A stretch of DNA of 15,135 bases from Lachnospiraceae bacterium UBA4380. Its GTDB lineage: Bacteria > Bacillota > Clostridia > Lachnospirales > Lachnospiraceae. The position numbers and the translations under genes were made by a program. Below are positions 1 to 5,648 of this stretch, one piece after another. The stretch is from the NCBI GenBank assembly GCA_002390025.1, contig DGRU01000116.1, positions 1 to 15,135 on the forward strand. Direction: 5' to 3'. Below the pieces are notes generated by a model that was not told the DNA's origin, made no database searches, and saw nothing but the letters and a program-made list of their open reading frames with translations. Position 1 is the first letter of the stretch; every line of letters starts with the position of its first letter.

Positions 1-32
1 CGGAAGCCGTCTGTTCCAAAATATTTACCCAT
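1..32 (-). CDS. glmM: Phosphoglucosamine mutase, N-terminal fragment (cut by window edge)
   Basis: Only the first ten codons plus two bases are inside the window. They read MGKYFGTDGF, and the remaining CG fits the start of an Arg codon. This matches the very conserved GlmM N-terminus (MGKYFGTDGVRG). A GGGAGG ribosome binding site (minus strand, 43-38) lies five bases before the ATG, which supports a real start. GlmM converts glucosamine-6-phosphate to glucosamine-1-phosphate, the step before GlmU on the way to UDP-GlcNAc and peptidoglycan. It lies 83 bases downstream of nagB on the same strand with no visible terminator between, so co-transcription is likely. The fragment is too short to show the active-site serine loop, but the start motif is distinctive. 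Confidence 0.88.
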   Translation of the reverse strand, partial: MGKYFGTDGF

Positions 33-88
33 TTATTCCTCCCGGCAGCAAATCGGTGAATACCAATTTCTATCCGTCTTATTGTAAA

Positions 89-111
89 AGTATACCTCTT
101 AGTATACCTCT
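89..111. repeat. Tandem 11-bp direct repeat between nagB and glmM
   Basis: The 11-mer AGTATACCTCT occurs at 89-99 and again at 101-111, a period of 12. On the transcribed minus strand each copy reads AGAGGTATACT, so each contains TATACT, a fair -10 hexamer, and the self-complementary GTATAC. The heptamer GGTATAC also occurs once in the nagB leader (1152-1158, plus strand). The repeat may be an internal promoter, an operator or chance. I see no convincing -35 element at the right distance from either copy. Confidence 0.5.
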
Positions 112-115
112 CTGA

Positions 116-904
116 TTAAAGTCTTTCACCCTTCTCGATGTCCAGGAAATACTTGTATGTATCGACCCTCAGCTCGCCGCATGCAGCCTCGTCACATGCA
201 ATGATCGCGTCTTTGTGAAGCTGCAGGGCACTGCAGGTCACCCTGGCGCTGACAGGTCCCTCAACAGTGGCCGCAAGAGCTGCAGCCTTGTTGTGGCCGT
301 TGATGACAAGCAGGACTTCCCTGGCATCCGTGACAGTTGCGACACCGACAGAAAGTGCCTTCTCAGGGGTTTTGTTCACATCGTTGTCAAAGAAACGTGA
401 GTTGACGATGCGGGTATCAGTGGTCAGCACGCGGACACCGGTCCTGGAGCTCAGGGATGTGTAGGGCTCGTTAAAGGCGATGTGGCCGTCCTGGCCGATG
501 CCTCCCAGGAAAAGGTCGATGCCGCCGATCGCAGTGATCTTCGCTTCGTACTGTGCACACTCCTCTTCGGGATCCTCGCACATGCCGTTGAGGATATTGA
601 CATTCTCGGCAGGGATATCAATATGATCGAAAAGATAGTGATGCATAAAATACCAGTAGCTCTGGTCGTGCTCGCGGGGCAGTCCCAGGTACTCATCCAT
701 GTTGAAGGTCACGACGTTCTTGAAAGAAAGCTCGCCGGCTTTGTACATTTTAACAAGTTCGTTATAAACACCGATGGGAGAAGATCCGGTCGCAAGACCA
801 AGAACAAAAGGCCTTTCCTCTTTGTGAGCTTTGATTTTGGATGCGATGTAATCAGCTGCCCATTTGCTCATCTTATCGTAATTTTCCTGGATAACGACTC
901 TCAT
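116..904 (-). CDS. nagB: Glucosamine-6-phosphate deaminase / isomerase
   Basis: The 262-residue protein is close to the family length (E. coli NagB is 266). It catalyses the reversible reaction glucosamine-6-phosphate + H2O = fructose-6-phosphate + NH3 in the cytosol. Visible signatures are the phosphate-binding loop LGLATGSSPIGVY (35-47), FNMDEYLGL with the proton-transfer Asp70, and GGIGQDGHIAFNEP (134-147) with Asp139, His141 and Glu146. Also present are SRTGVRVLTTDTR and VEGPVSARVTCSALQLH, which resemble the E. coli-type enzyme closely. The start is fixed by AAAGGAG (917-911) six bases upstream. No catalytic residue is missing. Unusually, a glmS-type self-cleaving ribozyme occupies the leader and glmM follows, not nagA. 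This context suggests a biosynthetic role (making GlcN6P from Fru6P and ammonia) rather than amino-sugar catabolism. The enzyme identity is seen in the sequence; the direction in vivo is inferred. Confidence 0.96.
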   Translation of the reverse strand: MRVVIQENYDKMSKWAADYIASKIKAHKEERPFVLGLATGSSPIGVYNELVKMYKAGELSFKNVVTFNMDEYLGLPREHDQSYWYFMHHYLFDHIDIPAENVNILNGMCEDPEEECAQYEAKITAIGGIDLFLGGIGQDGHIAFNEPYTSLSSRTGVRVLTTDTRIVNSRFFDNDVNKTPEKALSVGVATVTDAREVLLVINGHNKAAALAATVEGPVSARVTCSALQLHKDAIIACDEAACGELRVDTYKYFLDIEKGERL

Positions 905-954
905 GTTAATCTCCTTTGATTATCTTCAAAATTTAAATAGGCTTTAAAGTTACC

Positions 955-1105
955 TGTGTCTCAGTGTGTCGGGAGAAGTTTTGTTACAGTTTTGATTCTG
1001 CTCTTTGTCCTCTCTCTGACGGCCCCCACTGCGGCCGTGGCAGCATCCGCCGAATCTTTCGATCACTGCCAACCTCGTCAGCCTGTCAAGGCCCCGGCGC
1101 TAATC
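955..1105 (-). ncRNA. glmS ribozyme (GlcN6P-activated self-cleaving RNA) in the nagB leader
   Basis: The minus strand carries the conserved core in order. The cleavage-site motif A|GCGCC has A at 1101 and G1 at 1100. A short P1 (GCC/GGC) caps a UUGACA loop. Then come UGACGAGG (1080-1073), UGGCAG (1071-1066) pairing with CUGCCA (1043-1038), AUCGA (1063-1059) and the hallmark UUCGGCGGAUG (1054-1044). P3 is CGGCC/GGCCG (1037-1033 and 1024-1020). Then GGACAAAG (1010-1003), and a P4 stem GAGAG/UUCUC (1016-1012 with 977-973). This agrees with the Bacillus anthracis and Thermoanaerobacter ribozymes as I remember them. In that class glucosamine-6-phosphate acts as the cofactor that cleaves the mRNA before G1. 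The 5' boundary is precise at the cleavage site; the 3' boundary is approximate. The nagB ribosome binding site lies about 40 bases beyond it. Confidence 0.92.
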
Positions 1106-1109
1106 ACTC

Positions 1110-1134
1110 CCCCTGTCCTCCTCTCATACAGGGG
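1110..1134 (-). other. Hairpin just upstream of the ribozyme cleavage site
   Basis: On the minus strand CCCCUGU (1134-1128) pairs with ACAGGGG (1116-1110) around an 11-nt loop, ending eight bases before the predicted cleavage site. There is no following U-run, so it is not an intrinsic terminator. It could protect the 3' end of the released 5' fragment or keep flanking RNA from misfolding into the ribozyme core. Confidence 0.55.
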
Positions 1135-1149
1135 AGAAATTTTACAATT

Positions 1150-1183
1150 ACGGTATACGGTATGAACCGGATCAAAATACCGT
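1150..1183. promoter_or_regulatory. ACGGTAT repeats, candidate operator in the nagB leader
   Basis: ACGGTAT occurs twice in tandem (1150-1156, 1157-1163) and its inverse ATACCGT lies at 1177-1183, so the outer pair makes an inverted repeat with a 13-base centre. The array lies 37 bases or more downstream of the -10 box of the nagB promoter and before the ribozyme. This position would suit a roadblock repressor such as a GntR-family amino-sugar regulator, but no regulator gene is in the window. A weaker second promoter (TTCATA, 16 bases, TAAAAT on minus) would place the repeats in its spacer. Confidence 0.4.
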
Positions 1184-1219
1184 CCACTGTATTTTAAAGA
1201 AAAAATGCAGTCCATTAAA

Positions 1220-1247
1220 TATATAGCAGTAACATGCTGTTTGTCAA
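1220..1247 (-). promoter_or_regulatory. Promoter for nagB-glmM
   Basis: On the minus strand a perfect -35 TTGACA (1247-1242) is followed after 16 bases by TATATA (1225-1220); TATATT with an 18-base spacer also fits. Transcription would start near 1213. That gives a leader of about 110 nt before the ribozyme cleavage site and about 310 nt before the nagB ATG. It is the only strong promoter between holA and nagB. Confidence 0.72.
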
Positions 1248-1338
1248 GAACACCAAAAAGGCCTGCAGAGACACCCGTTAAAGACCGGTGTTTCCTGTCT
1301 TTTACGGTGTACCTGAGCACGTCAGAGAAAGTTCATCG

Positions 1339-1384
1339 CCATTTAAACAGTCGAATAATCGTCATATACACAGCCGTATGATCG
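1339..1384 (-). repeat. Degenerate 23-bp tandem duplication at the holA 3' end
   Basis: The final codons of holA (ATGACGATCATACGGCTGTG on minus) are followed directly by a similar copy, ATGACGATTATTCGACTGTT, offset by 23 bases. The two agree at roughly three quarters of positions. Since 23 is not a multiple of three, the second copy is out of frame and lies after the TGA stop. It probably records an old slippage or duplication event and has no evident function. Confidence 0.45.
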
Positions 1385-2402
1385 TCATTTCCACAGCGAC
1401 ACCTGCGTCCATGAGCCCGCTCTTGTAGTCCTGGTCCGCCTGCAGGCACTGCTGCAGGGAACGGGTAAGGCGCCTGGCGTCCAGGGACCGGGTGATGGGC
1501 AGATAATTCTTCCTGATGATCCAGGGGGAAAGCCCTGCGCTCCTGGCAATTTCCGCCTCGGATACTCCGGCCTCCTGCAACTCTTTGACCTGCACCAGAC
1601 GGGAAAACTCCCTCTGCAGAAGGGTCAGTATGACCTGGGACGGCGTGCGCAGGCTGATGAGGTCCATATAGATGGCAAGCGCCTTGTCCTTCTGTCTGCG
1701 CGATACGGCGCCGATCATCTCGAAGATCCTGTCCTTGAGCCGGGGGCTGCAGACGGCAGCGATATCCTCCGCCGTCACGTGGTCCCGCCCCATACAGTAG
1801 GCGATGAGCTTGTCGGACTCGCTGACAATATTCATCATATCTTCGCCGACCGTGTTGAGAAAACGGTCCAGGGTCGGTCCGTCGATCATGAGACCGGCTT
1901 TTTTGAAGAGGCCGCCAGTCCACTGCCCCAGCATGCGGGGAGTAACATCCTCGCAGTTGAGCACAAAGCCGTTTTTCTGGATGGCCTTGTAGAGTTTTTT
2001 CCTCTTGTCGGGACTCTCCTCCACAAAGACCAGGGAAGCCGACTCCGGAATCTCCGGGATAAATGCCGCAAGCGCATCGGATTCCACACTGGCGTTTTTG
2101 GAAAAAAAGACAGAGTTTTCCAGCAGGATCACCCGCCTGTCGGCAAAAAAGGGCAGGGTCTGCGCCTCGTCGATGATCTCCCTGGCCGTCACATCCATAC
2201 CTGTATAGACGGAGACATTCATCTGGTCCCCGTCCCCCAGAAGGGCGGCGCGGAGCCTGTCCCGGTTCTGCAGGCGCAGATAGGCCTGCTCACCGCAGAT
2301 CAGATAGACCCGCCTGAAGATTCCCTCCTTCAGTTCTTTATTCAAAAGGCTCTGCTGCCCCGCAAAGTCTTCCTTCTTTGCCGCCGCCTTCTGTGCTGCC
2401 AT
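1362..2402 (-). CDS. holA: DNA polymerase III, delta subunit
   Basis: The 346-residue product matches HolA, the clamp-loader subunit that opens the beta sliding clamp so the replicase can be loaded on DNA. The family's N-terminal pattern is visible: an RRVYLICGEQAYL segment (about 30-42) where the degenerate nucleotide-binding loop lies, followed by helical regions ending in DYKSGLMDAGVAVEMTIIRL, the usual C-terminal helix of this family. I chose the ATG at 2402 (MAAQKAAAKK) because GGAGG (2413-2409) lies six bases upstream. A TTG 36 bases further upstream lacks a comparable site. The gene stands alone, between the efflux-operon terminator and the nagB promoter. Its 3' end is followed by a degenerate partial copy of its own last codons. 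Confidence 0.92.
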   Translation of the reverse strand: MAAQKAAAKKEDFAGQQSLLNKELKEGIFRRVYLICGEQAYLRLQNRDRLRAALLGDGDQMNVSVYTGMDVTAREIIDEAQTLPFFADRRVILLENSVFFSKNASVESDALAAFIPEIPESASLVFVEESPDKRKKLYKAIQKNGFVLNCEDVTPRMLGQWTGGLFKKAGLMIDGPTLDRFLNTVGEDMMNIVSESDKLIAYCMGRDHVTAEDIAAVCSPRLKDRIFEMIGAVSRRQKDKALAIYMDLISLRTPSQVILTLLQREFSRLVQVKELQEAGVSEAEIARSAGLSPWIIRKNYLPITRSLDARRLTRSLQQCLQADQDYKSGLMDAGVAVEMTIIRLCI

Positions 2403-2465
2403 GGACCGCCTCCGCTGCAGGCATACCTGCGAATACAAACATCTGTCAGGATTGTTTCCTGTTGC

Positions 2466-2471
2466 ATTGTA
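2466..2471 (-). promoter_or_regulatory. Possible extended -10 box for holA
   Basis: The minus strand reads TGTTACAAT, an extended -10 (TGn plus TACAAT), about 60 bases before the holA ATG and after the terminator of the upstream operon. No good -35 is present, which extended -10 promoters do not strictly require. Confidence 0.38.
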
Positions 2472-2497
2472 ACATGGAACTCCTCCGGAAACATCAT

Positions 2498-2529
2498 AAA
2501 AAAGAGTCCCGCAGACGAGACTCTTTTTT
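2498..2529 (-). terminator. Intrinsic terminator of the efflux operon
   Basis: An 11-bp stem, AAAAAAGAGTC (2498-2508) with GACTCTTTTTT (2519-2529), closes a 10-base loop and begins nine bases after the RND permease stop codon. It has A-runs and T-runs on both sides, so it could terminate in either direction. In the minus direction it separates the efflux operon from holA. Confidence 0.88.
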
Positions 2530-2537
2530 ATTCCGGT

Positions 2538-5500
2538 TTACTCCTCTTCCCCGACGTTTTTCACACGTCTGCGGAAGAGTCCTTTTCTGTCCTTTTTTTC
2601 CGTCCTGTCCTTTTTCGATATGATCAGGTAATAGGACGGCATCATGAGCAGGCACAATATGGTGGAGGCCACCAGGCCGCCGATGATGACGAAGGCCATA
2701 CTGGCCATCATCTTGTTGTCGGAGAACCATCCCAGAGGGACCATGGCAAGGATGGTGGTCAGGGTGGTCATCAGGATCGGGCGGAGACGGATCTTGCCCG
2801 CCTCGACGAGGGCGTCTTCAAGGGCCATGTGTTCCTTCTCCTGGTTGACCGTGTCGACCAGAAGGATACCGTTGTTGACGGCAATACCCATGAGCATGAG
2901 GAAGCCCATCATGGAAACCATGTTCATACTGCTGCCTGTCACGAACAGGAGCAGGAAGGAGCCGATCAGGGAGAAGGGGATGCAGGTCATGACCATGAGA
3001 GAGAAACGGGGGGATTCAAACTGCATGGCCATCACCAGGAAGACCAGGAAAATACCTGCCATGATCGAATTGAAGATGGCCGAGAGGTTTTCATCCCTTG
3101 TGTCCTCGATCAGGGAACTGGAGAAGGAGACGCCTGCGGGAAGCTCTGTATCCCTCTGCAGCTCCAGGATGGCGCGGCTGGCCTTCCTCTTTCCGCCCTC
3201 TGCGGGAGTGGCGGAGACCGTGTTCTGGATCTTGCCGTTGCTCTTCTGGATCATCTGCAGCTGCTGATCGTATTTCACTGTCGCGATATCTTTCAGGACG
3301 ACCTGGTTGCCCATGGCGCCCGTGAGGGACTTGCTCATCAGCTTGTTGATGTCGTCGTAAGTGCCGTCGGCATAGTTGAGTGTGATGTCGTACTCACTGC
3401 CGTTGATCTCCATGTGGGCGGCATTGACGCCGTTCATGGTCTGATACAGATCCAGGGCAACCTGGGCGGGGGCCAGGCCGACTGCCGCGGCCTTTTTGGG
3501 ATCTACGACAATGTGACCTGCAGTCTGCAGGGTCGCCGCGTCGGATTTGACGTGGATGATGCCGGGAACAGCCGCCATTGCCTCTTCCAGCTGTTCGCAG
3601 GCATCCGTCAGTGCGCCGATGTCCTCGCCCTCAATGACCAGATCGATGGTATCCGAGGAGTAGTTGCCGGACATGGCGCTGCTGGAGCCTCCCGAGGGAG
3701 AAACCGCAATGTCCGCGCCTGCCCTGCCCGAAAAGGCGGCCGTGTACTCATCGACGGCGGCCTCACTGCTTCTGGGGCAGTCGTCCACCGCATAGGCAGT
3801 GACAACAGCCTGACTTCCGGAGATACTCAGACTGTAATTTTCAAAATAGGGGTCGTCCTGCACCATCTGCTCGATCTGTGTCATCTCCTGATCCATGACT
3901 GCGAGCTGGGTGCCCGGCCTGAAATCGGCGGTGATGGTGATGCTTCCGTCGTAGTCCGCGGGGATCAGTTCAAATGTCAGCGTGGACGCAATGAAGAAAG
4001 ACAGGACCAGAAGGGCGATACTCACCAGAAGCGTGGTCTTTTTTCTGAACAGAAGCTTCCTGAGAAGGCCGTCATATCCTCCGCGAATCCTGTCGAGAAC
4101 CGCATTGACCGCGCTTGTCTTCTTCTCGCGGGGTTTAACCGTCACATACAGAAGAGGCACGATGCAGAGCGCGCTGATCAGAGAGGCGATCATGGCAATG
4201 ACGATGATGACGCCCAGCTGGGAGAACATCTGACCTGCCAGGCCCTTGATCATGGTCATGGGCAGATAGACGACACAGGTCGTGATCGTGGAGGCCGTGA
4301 TACTCATCATGACCGTCCCGGCGCCCCTCACAGCCGCCTCCTGAAGATCCGCTCCCTCTTTGGTTGCCCTGAAGCAGCTCTCAATGACAATGATGGAGTT
4401 GTCGACGATCATGCCGATCGCGATGACCAGGGCACCGGTAGTGATGATATTGAGGTCAAAACCCATGACAAACATCAGGACCAGGGTCGTGAAGACCGAG
4501 AGCGGCATGGAAGAGCCGACGATCAGGGATGCCCTGATGTCTCCGAAGAAAATAAACAGGATAAGCATGGCAAAGACCACGCCCAGGGCCAGGGTCTCGG
4601 CGACGGATTTGAGGGCGGAGACGATCTCCGCGCCGGAATCGTAGACAATGTCGTAGGTGACGCCTGCATCCTGCTTCTCAAGATTCTCGATGGCCCTGCG
4701 GACCCGCGATGCGACACGGACAGTCGAGGCGCTCTGCACCTTGGAGACCTGGATACTGACGTTTTCCGCGCCGTTGTAACGGCTCAGAGAGGTCTGGTCC
4801 TCCACCCCCATGCTGATATCCGCGACATCGTTCAGACTGATCTGGGCACCTGTCGCGGTCGTGATCGTCGTGTTCTCAAGATCGTGGAGAGAGAGGTAGT
4901 CCGCGCTGGTGCTCAGACTGATCTGCTGCGATCCCGCCTTGATACTGCCGGCCGGGACGTTGTAATCCGCGGCACCGACCTGCTGGGCGACGCCGGAAAT
5001 ATTGAGTCCGTACTGGCGCATCATGTCTTCATTGAGACACACGCGCACATAGTTGGAGCGCCCGCCGGTGACCTCGACACGGGCGACATTGCTGACGCCT
5101 TCCAGTGTGGGAACCACCGTCTCGTTGATATAGGCCATCATGTCCGAAGACCCGTTGGATGTAGCCGAGACCATCATCGTCGGCACCTGATTGACATCCA
5201 TCTCTATGATCGTCGGTTCCTGACAGTCTTCCGGCAGGCTGATCAGATCCAGCGCTGCGGACAGGGATGTATAGGCATCATTCATGTTCTGGTCGTAGTC
5301 ATAGGTGAGACCGACCATGCAGTAGTTGTTGTAGGAATAGGATATGACACTGTCTACACCGCTGAGGGTCTCCGCAGAGTCCTCGATCTTGCTCGTCACC
5401 AGCTCGTCAATACTTGCGGGGCTGGCGCCGGGGTAAACGGTATAGACCAGGTACATGGGCAGATCAATATCCGGGATCAGCTCCATGTCAAAGCTTGGTA

Positions 5501-5585
5501 TGGAAAAAATACCAAACACAAAGATTCCGAGGACGATCAGCGCCGTTGAAATCGGGCGCTTTAAGACCAGTTTCGTCAGGTTCAT
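2538..5585 (-). CDS. RND-family efflux permease (AcrB/MMPL superfamily, HAE type)
   Basis: The 1015-residue inner-membrane pump has two homologous halves, each with one N-terminal membrane helix (about 12-30 and 515-535), a large extracytoplasmic loop and a cluster of five more helices. The proton-relay helix reads GMIVDNSIIVIE (391-402), where Asp395 aligns with AcrB Asp407 and Asn396 replaces Asp408. The second half has GIAVNNGILLVD (900-911) and AGKIRLRPILMT (929-940), typical family signatures. The start is supported by GGAAAGGAAA before the ATG. It lies 63 bases behind the adaptor gene and is the last gene of the marR operon. The substrate cannot be read from the sequence; drugs, bile acids, lipids or peptides are all possible. 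The C-terminus is very basic (991-1008). Confidence 0.94.
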   Translation of the reverse strand: MNLTKLVLKRPISTALIVLGIFVFGIFSIPSFDMELIPDIDLPMYLVYTVYPGASPASIDELVTSKIEDSAETLSGVDSVISYSYNNYCMVGLTYDYDQNMNDAYTSLSAALDLISLPEDCQEPTIIEMDVNQVPTMMVSATSNGSSDMMAYINETVVPTLEGVSNVARVEVTGGRSNYVRVCLNEDMMRQYGLNISGVAQQVGAADYNVPAGSIKAGSQQISLSTSADYLSLHDLENTTITTATGAQISLNDVADISMGVEDQTSLSRYNGAENVSIQVSKVQSASTVRVASRVRRAIENLEKQDAGVTYDIVYDSGAEIVSALKSVAETLALGVVFAMLILFIFFGDIRASLIVGSSMPLSVFTTLVLMFVMGFDLNIITTGALVIAIGMIVDNSIIVIESCFRATKEGADLQEAAVRGAGTVMMSITASTITTCVVYLPMTMIKGLAGQMFSQLGVIIVIAMIASLISALCIVPLLYVTVKPREKKTSAVNAVLDRIRGGYDGLLRKLLFRKKTTLLVSIALLVLSFFIASTLTFELIPADYDGSITITADFRPGTQLAVMDQEMTQIEQMVQDDPYFENYSLSISGSQAVVTAYAVDDCPRSSEAAVDEYTAAFSGRAGADIAVSPSGGSSSAMSGNYSSDTIDLVIEGEDIGALTDACEQLEEAMAAVPGIIHVKSDAATLQTAGHIVVDPKKAAAVGLAPAQVALDLYQTMNGVNAAHMEINGSEYDITLNYADGTYDDINKLMSKSLTGAMGNQVVLKDIATVKYDQQLQMIQKSNGKIQNTVSATPAEGGKRKASRAILELQRDTELPAGVSFSSSLIEDTRDENLSAIFNSIMAGIFLVFLVMAMQFESPRFSLMVMTCIPFSLIGSFLLLFVTGSSMNMVSMMGFLMLMGIAVNNGILLVDTVNQEKEHMALEDALVEAGKIRLRPILMTTLTTILAMVPLGWFSDNKMMASMAFVIIGGLVASTILCLLMMPSYYLIISKKDRTEKKDRKGLFRRRVKNVGEEE

Positions 5586-5648
5586 TGAAAAGATTTCCTT
5601 TCCGCAGCAATAATCCAGTCATCTGCTGTGCGCTTATCCGGCTGTCCC

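Noticed and set aside
956..1165. Plus-strand small frame with a signal-peptide-like start (69 codons)
   Set aside because: It runs antisense through the conserved ribozyme core, starts with GTG without a ribosome binding site, and its hydrophobic look is explained by the complementary RNA sequence.
1255..1310. Possible holA terminator (ACACC/GGTGT hairpin, then TTTTT)
   Set aside because: The stem is only five pairs and the T-run is about 11 bases away, so it does not meet the usual pattern.
1078..1320. Minus-strand 80-codon frame in the nagB leader
   Set aside because: It would cross the nagB promoter and the start of the ribozyme; no ribosome binding site or family resemblance.
1779..5549. 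Very long plus-strand open frame (1256 codons) opposite holA and the RND permease
   Set aside because: It is a low-complexity His/Asp/Gly-rich shadow of the minus-strand genes, has no ribosome binding site, and spans two well-supported genes and their terminator.
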